From an uncultured Acetatifactor sp. (lineage in GTDB: Bacteria; Bacillota; Clostridia; Lachnospirales; Lachnospiraceae), in the NCBI RefSeq assembly GCF_910585425.1, contig NZ_CAJUCP010000002.1, positions 1 to 64,000 of the forward strand: a DNA stretch of 64,000 bases, in the 5' to 3' direction. The stretch's first letter is position 1, and the number at the start of each line of letters is the position of its first letter. Below the pieces are notes generated by a model that saw only the letters and a program-made list of their open reading frames with translations, searched no databases and had not been told where the DNA came from. Positions 25,878-34,197 of this stretch are shown here, in pieces. The position numbers and the translations under genes are program-made.

Positions 25878-26725
25878 TTTGTGTCGATGAGCACCAGCCC
25901 CAGCCCGTCCAGGCGCTGTTCCTGCATCTCGCAGCTTATGAGGGTGTAGATGCGGGTGGTGTTCACATTGGAATGCCCCAGCAGATCCGCCAGGTGACAG
26001 ATGTCTTTCTCTACATTATAATAAGTGACCGCGAACAGATGGCGGAGGTTGTGGGGGAACACCTTGCCCGCCGCCACGCCGGCCTCCTGACAGAGGGCCT
26101 TCATGGCATGGAGGATGTTGCTGCGGTCCATGGGCCTGCCGCCCCGGGTCACGAAGACGCTGCCGGACTGGATCCCGCTGGATTTCACATAGCGCTTCAG
26201 CTCCCGGCACAGCTCCATGGGCAGGATGACGGTGCGGGTCTTGCCTTTCAGGGAGACCCGCGCCCGTCTCGTATGGAGGGACTCCACGGTGACGAAAGGC
26301 AGCTCGCTGATGCGGATGCCGGTGGCGCAGATGGTCTGCATGACCAGACACAGGCGCCGGTTCCCACGCCGCTTCGCCGTCTCCACCAGGCGCACATATT
26401 CGTTCCTGGACAGCTCCAGCTCTCTGGAGCGGAAGACGGCCTTCTGGACCTTGAAGGTGCGCACCACGCAGTCGGCGCATTCCAGGAAGCGCAGGAAGCT
26501 GTTCACGGCAGCCAGCATGGAGTTGGCGCTGGCCACCGCGTAGTTTTCCGACAGGTGGCTCTTGTATCGGATGACCGCGTCCTTTGTGACAGGGGCATCG
26601 CCCAGGAAATCGGCAAAGGCTTTCGCGTCCCGCAGATATTTTTCGATGGTGGCCCTGCTCTTTTCCTCTTCCTTCAGTCTGCTCTCGAATCGCTCCATGA
26701 TCGTCTTATCTGCTGTAAGTTCCAT
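25868..26725 (-). CDS. Tyrosine recombinase, putative pilus-switch invertase
   Basis: A 285-residue site-specific DNA recombinase. The N-terminal core-binding SAM-like domain (about 1-100) includes YKSHLSENYAVASANSML. The catalytic domain has Arg138 (ATGIRISELP), His225 and Arg228 (HNLRHL), His251 (GHSNV) and the nucleophile Tyr260 (TTRIYT). The start at 26725 follows GGGAGGTACGCAG; an upstream frame to 26803 lacks a site. It ends inside the right inverted site, and the two sites it probably acts on bracket the promoter region of the adjacent pilus operon. No phage genes are nearby, which favours a dedicated invertase over a prophage integrase. Confidence 0.92.
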   Translation of the reverse strand: MELTADKTIMERFESRLKEEEKSRATIEKYLRDAKAFADFLGDAPVTKDAVIRYKSHLSENYAVASANSMLAAVNSFLRFLECADCVVRTFKVQKAVFRSRELELSRNEYVRLVETAKRRGNRRLCLVMQTICATGIRISELPFVTVESLHTRRARVSLKGKTRTVILPMELCRELKRYVKSSGIQSGSVFVTRGGRPMDRSNILHAMKALCQEAGVAAGKVFPHNLRHLFAVTYYNVEKDICHLADLLGHSNVNTTRIYTLISCEMQEQRLDGLGLVLIDTNTA

Positions 26726-26845
26726 CTGCGTACCTCCCTGGGCTTTTTTGTCCTCCTGTATCCCCCGCAGGGTCTCTGCGGAAAATATTTTCCATCGTAC
26801 CATATCCGCCCGGGGTTTGTCATCCTTGTTTCAGAGATGGTGAAA

Positions 26846-28396
26846 TCAGCTCCCTTTCACGATCAGCAGCTTCTGTCCCGCCTTCAGCTCATCGCTGTCC
26901 AGCCCGTTCAGCTCCCGGAGGGCATCTACAGGCACGTAGTACTTCTTCCCGATGTTCCACAGGTTGTCGCCGTCCTTTACCATGTAGACCACCATGCCCG
27001 GAAGGCTGCTCATCTTCCCGCTGTCCAGCTCCGACACGTTGACGGCGCTGATCAGCTCCACGGGGATGGTCTTGAACACCACGGTGGAGAAGCTGAGCAC
27101 GGCCTTGACGTCCATCTCCTCCCCGTCCAGCATGGTCACCTGGAGCTGTTCCACCTCCGCGCGCACCTCCCCCATGTCCTCGGGCGCGATGTCGGGCACC
27201 TCCAGGGTATACTGGTATGGGATATTGGCCTGTGCGCTGCCGTAGGGCGCCTCATCCTCCCCTGTGACGTACATCACCCGCACCTGCAGGGCCCCCTGGA
27301 GCAGGATGCCGTTCTCCACGGTGCTGCGCTGCTCCAGCGCCACAGACCCTTCGCTGTGCAGGAGCTGGAGCACTGTGCCGTCCGTGACATGGACATGGTC
27401 CGTGACCTTGGTCTTGCCGGTGACCCTGGACAGGAGCCTGCGCAGGTCTGCCTTGTGGGTCACGGTGCTGACTTCCTTGGTCACGCCATAAAGGTCGGAG
27501 ATGACCTCCAGCTTCTCCTCCTGGTAGATCCGGATGGCGATGTCCAGCACCAGCTCCAGGCCCACGCTGCGCTCTTCCCCGTCCAGATCCGGGCGCACGG
27601 ACAGCTCCTGCTGGCCCAGGCGGTAACGGATGTCCGGCAGCATCCCCTCCCTGCAGCCATGGCATTCCAGCACGCCGCTGAAGGGAATGGTGGTCTCGAA
27701 GCTGCGGCAGGGATGGTCCTCCCCCTCGCCCTCATATAGGAGGAACAGGTGGATATCCCCGGAAATGGCCAGTTTCTCCTCCATGACCTTGAACTCCATA
27801 TCCCCCAGGGAGATGTTGCTCCAGAGGATCTGGAAGATGTTGGGATAATTGGAGGGCAGCGCCACCTCCTCCTTCAGGCGGAAGATGTCGTTCTTCGCGA
27901 TGGCGATCTGGGCCAGCTCCAGGGGCATGCGGCGGTATTCCACCTTTTCGTCCCCGTGGACGGCGATGGGGGCCTCCTCATCGTAGAGCTCCTCCACCCT
28001 GGCCGTCAGGGTGATCAGGGACTGGATGCCCAGCTTGCGGGAGTTTATCATGTTCACGGAGAGGTCCTCCACCTCGCCGTCCACGGCCACCGTATCCGAA
28101 GGCACCACGCCCTGCATGTTGATTTTCTCCTCAAAGGGCATCCTGCCCTCCAGCACCACCAGGCTGCTCCCTTCCTCCATGGTATGGTAGAGCGCCACGA
28201 AGGAGAGCCTGCCCCGGACGGTGACGGAATCCGACCCCGGCCTGATCTCGTCGATGACCAATTCCCCCTTCTCCAGGTTCAGCGCGGCTACGTCCGGCTT
28301 GTTCTCCGGGATGTTCACATCGTCCTCCAGGGTGAACTGGGTGACGGCCTGGACCCTGACGCGGTCCATATGTATATTTCTCTTTAATAATTCCAC
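26846..28396 (-). CDS. SipL-like DUF3794/LysM spore protein
   Basis: A 516-residue protein with three DUF3794 modules and a C-terminal LysM domain (VVYMVKDGDNLWNIGKKYYV, near 465-510). This is the architecture of SipL, which in Clostridioides binds SpoIVA to tether the spore coat around the forespore. No signal peptide, consistent with action in the mother-cell cytoplasm. The start is probably the GTG at 28396, since GGAGG lies 8 bp upstream of it. The ATG at 28411 lies before that site. It is followed after 120 bp by the recombinase gene and looks like a separate unit. Sporulation-sigma control is expected but no promoter was identified. Confidence 0.88.
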   Translation of the reverse strand: MELLKRNIHMDRVRVQAVTQFTLEDDVNIPENKPDVAALNLEKGELVIDEIRPGSDSVTVRGRLSFVALYHTMEEGSSLVVLEGRMPFEEKINMQGVVPSDTVAVDGEVEDLSVNMINSRKLGIQSLITLTARVEELYDEEAPIAVHGDEKVEYRRMPLELAQIAIAKNDIFRLKEEVALPSNYPNIFQILWSNISLGDMEFKVMEEKLAISGDIHLFLLYEGEGEDHPCRSFETTIPFSGVLECHGCREGMLPDIRYRLGQQELSVRPDLDGEERSVGLELVLDIAIRIYQEEKLEVISDLYGVTKEVSTVTHKADLRRLLSRVTGKTKVTDHVHVTDGTVLQLLHSEGSVALEQRSTVENGILLQGALQVRVMYVTGEDEAPYGSAQANIPYQYTLEVPDIAPEDMGEVRAEVEQLQVTMLDGEEMDVKAVLSFSTVVFKTIPVELISAVNVSELDSGKMSSLPGMVVYMVKDGDNLWNIGKKYYVPVDALRELNGLDSDELKAGQKLLIVKGS

Positions 28397-28559
28397 GAAA
28401 AATACCTCCATATATACTCGTATAGAAATATATATGAAGGCATTCCGCAGGATATGCCTGGGGCGATTCCCTCGCCCGGCATTCTTTCAAGGAAATCTGA
28501 ACCTGCCCCGCTGTAAGGGCGGCCTGAAAAGGACTGAATCCGCTTGCGTACCTGGAGCT

Positions 28560-29468
28560 TCAGCCCCGCACCGCTCCGATCAGGTCCGTCACGTCCTCCA
28601 CATGGTACTGCTCCATGTAGCGCTCTATGCCCTCCACCACCTCGGTGCAGGTGTAGGGGTTCACGAAGTTCATGGCGCCTACGCTGACGGCAGTGGCCCC
28701 GGCCAGCAGGAATTCGATGGCATCCTCGGCGCTCCCGATGCCGCCCATGCCGATGACAGGGATCTGCACCGCTGTGGCCGCCTGATAGACCATGCGCACG
28801 GCCACCGGCTTGATGGCGGGGCCGCTCATGCCGCCGGTCCTGTTGGCCAGGGCGAAGGTGCGCTTATGGATGTCTATCTTCATGCCCGTGATGGTGTTGA
28901 TCAGGGAGAGGGCGTCCGCCCCGGCCGCCTCCGCAGCCCGGGCCATCTCGGCGATGTCGGTGACATTGGGGCTGAGCTTCATGATGACGGGCTGTCTGGC
29001 GTGCCGTTTGACTTCCTGCGTGATATCGAACAGGGCGTCCGCTTTCTGGCCGAAGGCGATCGCGCCCTCCTTGACATTGGGGCAGGATACGTTGATCTCC
29101 AGCATGGAGACCGCGGGCTCCTCTCCCAGGCGTTCTACTACCTCTACGTAGTCCTCCACGGTCTTGCCGCAGACATTGACGATGACTTTGGTGTCATGCT
29201 GCTTCAGGAAGGGGATGTCCCGCTCCAGGAACACGTCTATGCCCGGGTTCTGGAGGCCGATGGCGTTGAGCATGCCTCCGTAGACCTCCGCCACCCTGGG
29301 GGTGGGGTTGCCGGGCCAGGGGACATTGGCCACGCCTTTGGTCACTACGGCTCCCAGCCGGTCCAGGTCCACGAATTCCGCGTATTCCATGCCGGAGCCG
29401 AAGGTCCCGGAGGCTGTCATGACAGGGTTCTTCAGGGTGACGCCTGCGATGGTTACCTGTGTCTTCAT
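28560..29468 (-). CDS. pyrD: Dihydroorotate dehydrogenase B, catalytic subunit
   Basis: FMN enzyme oxidising dihydroorotate to orotate in pyrimidine synthesis, working with PyrK to pass electrons to NAD. The 302-residue protein has the class 1B layout: NPVMTASGTFG at the N-terminus, catalytic Cys129 in INVSCPN, and GMGGIGSAEDAIEFLLAGA for FMN phosphate. The start at 29468 follows GGAGGTGCAAAT and overlaps the pyrK stop as ATGA, indicating translational coupling. An open frame extends upstream to 29576 within pyrK and is not used. Confidence 0.96.
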   Translation of the reverse strand: MKTQVTIAGVTLKNPVMTASGTFGSGMEYAEFVDLDRLGAVVTKGVANVPWPGNPTPRVAEVYGGMLNAIGLQNPGIDVFLERDIPFLKQHDTKVIVNVCGKTVEDYVEVVERLGEEPAVSMLEINVSCPNVKEGAIAFGQKADALFDITQEVKRHARQPVIMKLSPNVTDIAEMARAAEAAGADALSLINTITGMKIDIHKRTFALANRTGGMSGPAIKPVAVRMVYQAATAVQIPVIGMGGIGSAEDAIEFLLAGATAVSVGAMNFVNPYTCTEVVEGIERYMEQYHVEDVTDLIGAVRG

Positions 29469-30235
29469 ATTTGCACCTCCTTCGCTTCGAAGACGGGGCC
29501 GTCGGTACAGATGCGGGCGTTGGGCACATGGGAGTGGTGGTGGACTTCCTTCGTCTTCACCACGCAGCCCAGGCATGCGCCCACGCCGCAGGCCATGTGC
29601 TCCTCCAGGGAGATGTAGGCCGGGATGTCCCGCTCTGCCGCATATGCCTTGATGGCCCGCAGCATGGGCATGGGGCCGCAGGCGAAGATGACCTCCGCCT
29701 CCAGGCCGTTCTCCCGGATGGCGTCCATCACGTTGCCCTTCGTCCCGGCGCTGCCGTCCTCGGTGGCTGCGTAGACCCTGCCGTATCTCTCCAGGTCTTC
29801 CTTCAGGAAAAGGTTCCCGTCACGGTAGCCTACGACGATCTGCTTCTCCGCTTCCAGGCGCCTGGCCAGCTCCAGGATGGGGGGCACGCCGATGCCGCCG
29901 CCCATGAGGAAGGCTTTTTTCCCGGCTCCCTGCTCTAAGGGGAAGCCGTTGCCCAGGTTCCCCAGCAGGGATATGGCATCCCCCCGGCTGTAGCCTGAGA
30001 ATTCCCTGGTCCCTGCCCCGGCGACGCGGTAGACGATGCGCAGCGCGCCCCTGGCCGCGTCTGCCTCGCAGATGCTGATGGGGCGGGGCAGAAGGGTGCT
30101 TTTGTCCCTGGGATAGACGCCCAGGAACTGGCCGGGCTTCGCGTCCGCCGCAAGAGGGGTCTCTATCCACATGTCGAAAATGTCCGGTGCTATCTCCCGC
30201 TGGGAGAGCACTTTTGCTGTGTGCTTTTGTTTCAT
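29465..30235 (-). CDS. pyrK: Dihydroorotate dehydrogenase B, electron transfer subunit
   Basis: FAD/[2Fe-2S] partner of PyrD, transferring electrons to NAD. The 256-residue protein has an FAD-binding RPISICEADAARGALRIVYR region near 51-70, the NAD-binding GGGIGVPP (112-119), and the cluster cysteines Cys216, Cys221, Cys224 and Cys243 in MACGVGACLGCVV and ARICTDGP. AGAAAGGAAAA lies upstream of the ATG. An AT-rich insert separates it from pyrC, so pyrK-pyrD must use a promoter within or after that insert. Confidence 0.96.
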   Translation of the reverse strand: MKQKHTAKVLSQREIAPDIFDMWIETPLAADAKPGQFLGVYPRDKSTLLPRPISICEADAARGALRIVYRVAGAGTREFSGYSRGDAISLLGNLGNGFPLEQGAGKKAFLMGGGIGVPPILELARRLEAEKQIVVGYRDGNLFLKEDLERYGRVYAATEDGSAGTKGNVMDAIRENGLEAEVIFACGPMPMLRAIKAYAAERDIPAYISLEEHMACGVGACLGCVVKTKEVHHHSHVPNARICTDGPVFEAKEVQI

Positions 30236-30266
30236 GAATCATTTTCCTTTCTGGAGAGAAGTGTAG

Positions 30267-30602
30267 TTACTTTTTATTTATCAGGGAATCATGCAGCATT
30301 TTATCTCCTGGATTTTCCTGTTTCTCATATTTTTTAGCATTCCAATATAATTCATTCCGGGAAAGCTCCGATTTCAGCCTGTCAAGCTCTGTGCTCTTTT
30401 CCTCTAACCGCCTTTCGATTTCTTCCAGCTTTTTCAGACTTTCCGCATACATTTTATTCTCCTGCTCCATAATCTCCTCTTTCCTGTGAAAAAAGAGCCT
30501 GGCAGCCAGCGCCCCGACCACAGCGCCCACGGTGAAGCTTCCTACAAAATATATCCAATAGCTTGCAATCAGAGCTGAATCCAGATTCGTAAAATCAGGC
30601 AT
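30267..30602 (-). CDS. Small membrane protein with coiled coil
   Basis: A 111-residue protein of unknown family. Residues 14-38 form one membrane segment (YWIYFVGSFTVGAVVGALAA), followed by basic LFFHRKEE. Residues 42-85 are a strongly charged heptad-rich coiled coil (LKKLEEIERRLEEKSTELD). Architecture suggests an anchor with a cytoplasmic coil. It sits 31 bp upstream of pyrK in an AT-rich patch with a broken neighbour, so it may belong to a small inserted module. Confidence 0.7.
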   Translation of the reverse strand: MPDFTNLDSALIASYWIYFVGSFTVGAVVGALAARLFFHRKEEIMEQENKMYAESLKKLEEIERRLEEKSTELDRLKSELSRNELYWNAKKYEKQENPGDKMLHDSLINKK

Positions 30603-30621
30603 AATCCTCCTCTTCCAATCC

Positions 30622-31303
30622 TTATGTCAAAAAGGATTCCACATACATAATCAATGCCTCTTTACTGATTTCTCTATTCGTAAGACTGTATGTAAGTGTA
30701 GAGACCGCCGCCTCATTGAAATACTTTTCATTCTCTTCATCCAGTCCCGTTATAAAACTCATCAGCAAAAACGCCGCATATAACTCGTTTATCGTATATC
30801 CGTTTTCATGAAAAAATGAAGACTCCTCATACGCGTTCTCAAAGGATATCGGCTTGTATTTGATTAACCAGTAACAAAAAAGGGCTGTTTCTTTTGCTTG
30901 CGACATAAGCATTGCATGATTGTGATTTGAATGAAAATACAGGTAGTAGTCTCTCCTTTGATCGACCCGTTCGACAATCCTATAGAGCATAGGGTAATTG
31001 ATTCTCATTTCCGCTGAATAGTTCTGGAACCACTTTCGAATCACTTCTTTGTATATTTCAAAATTCTCCTTGAATTTGTCGATACATTCTACCAGGTATT
31101 CCGGTGATACCGGATTGTACCGAAAATCATCAGGAGAAATGTATCAGTTTTTCTCTCAGCCTCTCTGCTCCCTTATTCGCTATATCCATGAAATGGGAAT
31201 CATTTACCCTGTTATTGGGGGACTTTCTCTTATCCTGATTCTCAAGGAACTTTCTGGCATTTTCTATGCTGTTTTCATAACACATCTCTTTTGGCTTTTC
31301 CAT
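30622..31303 (-). pseudogene. Frameshifted hypothetical gene in pyr region
   Basis: Two overlapping frames look like one gene of about 225 residues. Frame 1 starts at an ATG at 31303 with a strong GGGAGGG site (MEKPKEMCYENSIENARKFL) and ends at 31130 after LREKLIHFS. Frame 2 continues seamlessly as YISPDDFRYNPVSPEYLVE into the 140-residue frame that ends at 30622 with IMYVESFLT. A single-base change near 31143 would join them. The protein is helical with no recognised domain. The sequence is AT-rich compared with the flanking pyr genes. Confidence 0.6.
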
Positions 31304-31425
31304 GTACCCTCCCTCCTGCTGTACAACGTAACGGGGTGTTTCCCTGGTGCAACGCCTTGCCGTGTCGCTATTTTATCATGTATCAGGACTCTTTACAATA
31401 TAGCATATGCAATTTCTGATAAAAA

Positions 31426-31445
31426 TCCCCGGATTTCTCCGGGGA
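31426..31445 (-). terminator. Terminator of pyrC
   Basis: TCCCCGGA (31426-31433) pairs with TCCGGGGA (31438-31445) around TTTC. On the minus strand the stem is followed by TTTTTATC. It lies 9 bp after the pyrC stop. Confidence 0.85.
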
Positions 31446-31453
31446 ATCAACCG

Positions 31454-32716
31454 TTATCGCACTACTTTCCCGGCGCAGATCGTCCGCACCACCTTCCCCC
31501 GCAGCTTCCACCCCGTGAAGGGTGTGTTGGCCGATTTCGAGGCATAGCGTTCCGGGACGAATTCCGCGGCGGCGTCTACCAGGACGATGTCCGCAGGGCC
31601 CCCTTCCGCCAGGTATCCGGCGTCCAGGTGGTACAGATCCGCAGGGTTGGTGCTCATGAGCCGCAGGAGCTGTGCCATGGTCAGATGCCCAGCTTCCACC
31701 AGCTTCGTGATCCCTAAGGCCAGCGCGGTCTCAAGGCCGATGATGCCGCTGGGCGCTTCGGTGATAGGCTTTTCCTTCTCCTGGGCCGTGTGGGGGGCAT
31801 GGTCTGTGGCGATGATGTCGATGGTGCCGTCCGCCAGCCCCCGGATGACGGCGAGCCTGTCTTCCTCCTCCCGCAGGGGCGGGTTCATCTTCGCCAGGGT
31901 GCCGTACCGGATGGCCGCTTCCTCCGTCAGGGTGAAATGATGGGGCGTGGCCTCCGCATGGATGTTGCCGCCCCGGGCCCGGGCGCGGCGCACCAGTTCT
32001 ACGGCTTCCCGCGTGCTGATATGCTGTATATTGATATGCGCTCCCGTCTCCAGGGCAAGCTCCAGGTCCCGCTCCACCAGGCCTATCTCCGCCTCTCTGG
32101 AGGAGCCGCCAATCCCGAAATAGGCGCTGGCTTTTCCTCTGTTGATGCCGTTATTGTCTATCAGCGCCGGATCCTCCTCGTGGAAGCTGACAGGCATGTC
32201 CAGGGCAGCTGCGCGCTCCATGGCCTTCCGCGCCAGCTCCCCGTCCAGAAGCGGGATTCCGTCGTCCGTGAAGCCCGCCGCGCCGAGCTGCGCCAGCTCC
32301 TCCATGGGCGTGAGCTCCTTTCCCTGCATCCCCATGGTCACATTGGCGCAGGAGAGCACATGGATGCCTGTCCCACGCCCCTTCTCCAGCACGTATCCAA
32401 GGGTCTCCCCGTTGTCTATGGGGGGCCTGGTGTTGGCCATCATCACTACGGTGGTAAAGCCCCCCGCCGCCGCTGCTGCCGCCCCGGTCATTATGTCCTC
32501 CTTTTGGGGGAAGCCGGGATCGCGGAAATGGACATGGACGTCCACCAGGCCCGGCGCCGCCAGCAGCCCTTCCGCGTCGATTACCTGGCAGCCCTCCTCC
32601 GGCTCCTCCAGCCCCGCCCCAATCCGCAGGATCCTGTCTCCCGCCGTGAGGATGTCCAGCTTTCCTTCCCGGCCGGATTTGGGGTCTATCATATATCCGT
32701 TCTTTATGAGCAGCAT
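31454..32716 (-). CDS. pyrC: Dihydroorotase
   Basis: Zinc amidohydrolase cyclising carbamoyl-aspartate to dihydroorotate. The 420-residue protein has the metal ligands His61 and His63 in DVHVHFRDPG, the downstream ATDHAPHT motif, and PSGIIGLETALALG, all of the type I (PyrC/AllB-like) class. The start at 32716 follows AGGAGGT; the frame open to 32929 has no support upstream. It has its own terminator, so it is not transcribed into pyrKD. Its placement near pyrK and pyrD supports dihydroorotase over allantoinase. Confidence 0.94.
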   Translation of the reverse strand: MLLIKNGYMIDPKSGREGKLDILTAGDRILRIGAGLEEPEEGCQVIDAEGLLAAPGLVDVHVHFRDPGFPQKEDIMTGAAAAAAGGFTTVVMMANTRPPIDNGETLGYVLEKGRGTGIHVLSCANVTMGMQGKELTPMEELAQLGAAGFTDDGIPLLDGELARKAMERAAALDMPVSFHEEDPALIDNNGINRGKASAYFGIGGSSREAEIGLVERDLELALETGAHINIQHISTREAVELVRRARARGGNIHAEATPHHFTLTEEAAIRYGTLAKMNPPLREEEDRLAVIRGLADGTIDIIATDHAPHTAQEKEKPITEAPSGIIGLETALALGITKLVEAGHLTMAQLLRLMSTNPADLYHLDAGYLAEGGPADIVLVDAAAEFVPERYASKSANTPFTGWKLRGKVVRTICAGKVVR

Positions 32717-32921
32717 GTCATACCTCCTGTAGCCTTCTGGCCGTCTCCTTCTGTCCTGCAGCGCGCCATGATTTCGTGCGCCCCGGCGCACATGGAACCA
32801 AACGTGGGCGCAGCATCTTTCTGGGTCAACATTGTACCATAATTCCACGCAAAAAGGCAAGGGACATGTTGCCTTGCCTTCCATGCCGCCCTGCCTGAAA
32901 ACCTCTTTTTTCCGCTTTACC

Positions 32922-33329
32922 CTATTCAAAAGCCACCGTCTGCTCCAGGTACTCCGTCTTGACCACGATGTAGGGGTAAGAGGGCTGGGGCGTCTCCTTT
33001 TCGGAGGGGTCCGGCCCCAGCAGGCTGGTATCGATTATGATTTCGTCATCAGTCAGGTACAGTTCATCCACCGCGATGCTGTAGCCCCCGGTCTCCTGTT
33101 CTCCGTATCCCACGCATATGTACAGATTCGCGTTGTCCGTGTAGGTAATCTGGAAGGGAGCCGCCTTTTTCTCCTCCAGAATGGGCAGAAGCTGCTCCGG
33201 TATCATCTCCTGGCTGAGCACGGTGAAATCCAGGTCACGGAGCTTAATCTTCTCCTGGCTCGTCAGCGTACAGCCGGAAACGAACAGCATGCAGGCTATC
33301 AGCAGTATGCACAATCCTGTCTTCTTCAA
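32922..33329 (-). CDS. PrcB-like lipoprotein
   Basis: A 135-residue lipoprotein. The signal peptide ends in the lipobox LFVSGC, with lipidation expected at Cys20. The mature part (LDFTVLSQEMIPEQLLPILE; YICVGYGEQETGGYSIAVDE) matches the PrcB C-terminal-type domain, a small beta fold found in surface lipoproteins. It diverges from plsC and probably has its own promoter in the 110-bp gap. Function unknown. Confidence 0.78.
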   Translation of the reverse strand: MKKTGLCILLIACMLFVSGCTLTSQEKIKLRDLDFTVLSQEMIPEQLLPILEEKKAAPFQITYTDNANLYICVGYGEQETGGYSIAVDELYLTDDEIIIDTSLLGPDPSEKETPQPSYPYIVVKTEYLEQTVAFE

Positions 33330-33438
33330 TGATAGACCTCACAAACTTTCTTCTATTTTATTCTATTTTATGTACAGCCGTGGATTTCTATGCTAGAATA
33401 GAGAAGATCTCTTATCATCTACAGGAAAGGCTGATATT

Positions 33439-34197
33439 ATGATACGACTCGTTTTAGTGGCAATCTATTTATTTTTGTTCCTGATTTTCTCCATCCCCGT
33501 GCTGATAGCGGAGCATTTCATCGGAAAGTGCAACCCCGGGCACAGAGACCGCCTCTCCAAGGCGCTGGTAGGCTGGGGCTTCCGCTGCATCGCCTGGCTG
33601 GCGGGCACCAGGCTCATCGTCAGGGGGAAGGAGAACATCCCCGCAGACAGCGCCGCCCTCTTCGTGGGGAACCATCGCAGCTATTTCGACATCGTGCTCA
33701 CGTATTCCCATTTCCCCGGAATCACGGGCTATGTGGCAAAAAAGGAGATGCTGCGCTATCCTCTGCTGAACAGTTGGATGCGGAACATCCACTGCCTGTT
33801 CCTGGACAGGGACAACATCAAAGAGGGCCTGAAGACCATACTGGCAGGGGTGGAGGAGGTGAAGCAGGGCGTGTCCCTGTGCATCTTCCCGGAGGGGACC
33901 CGCAACAAGGTGAACGATACCTTCCTGCCCTTCCGGGAGGGGAGCTTCAAGATAGCGGAGAAAGGCGGCGTACCGGTGGTGCCCATGGTCATCGTGAACG
34001 CGGCCGATATCTTTGAAGACCACCTGCCCCGGATCAGGCGCGCCACCGTAATCCTTGAGTTCCAGCCCGCCATCTATATGAAGGATATGGATAGAAACGA
34101 AAAAAAGAACATAGGCGCTCATGTCAGCGGCCTCATTTCAAAGCGGTACTTTGAGCTGAAGGGAGAGTATTTCCCGGCGCTCTCCGCGAAGCAGTGA
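33439..34197 (+). CDS. plsC: 1-acyl-sn-glycerol-3-phosphate acyltransferase
   Basis: Membrane acyltransferase that makes phosphatidic acid from lysophosphatidic acid. The 252-residue protein has an N-terminal hydrophobic segment (LVLVAIYLFLFLIFSIPVLI), the catalytic HX4D motif in NHRSYFD (His79, Asp84), the glycerol-phosphate site FPEGTR (150-155) and VPVVPMVIV. A TGCTAGAAT extended -10 lies about 45 bp upstream. Its 3' end overlaps the convergent histidine kinase gene by 65 bp. Confidence 0.92.
   Translation: MIRLVLVAIYLFLFLIFSIPVLIAEHFIGKCNPGHRDRLSKALVGWGFRCIAWLAGTRLIVRGKENIPADSAALFVGNHRSYFDIVLTYSHFPGITGYVAKKEMLRYPLLNSWMRNIHCLFLDRDNIKEGLKTILAGVEEVKQGVSLCIFPEGTRNKVNDTFLPFREGSFKIAEKGGVPVVPMVIVNAADIFEDHLPRIRRATVILEFQPAIYMKDMDRNEKKNIGAHVSGLISKRYFELKGEYFPALSAKQ

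Noticed and set aside
25868..26725. Prophage or integrative element integrase
   Set aside because: No phage, conjugation or relaxase genes and no att-tRNA are visible. The adjacent inverted sites explain the recombinase better.
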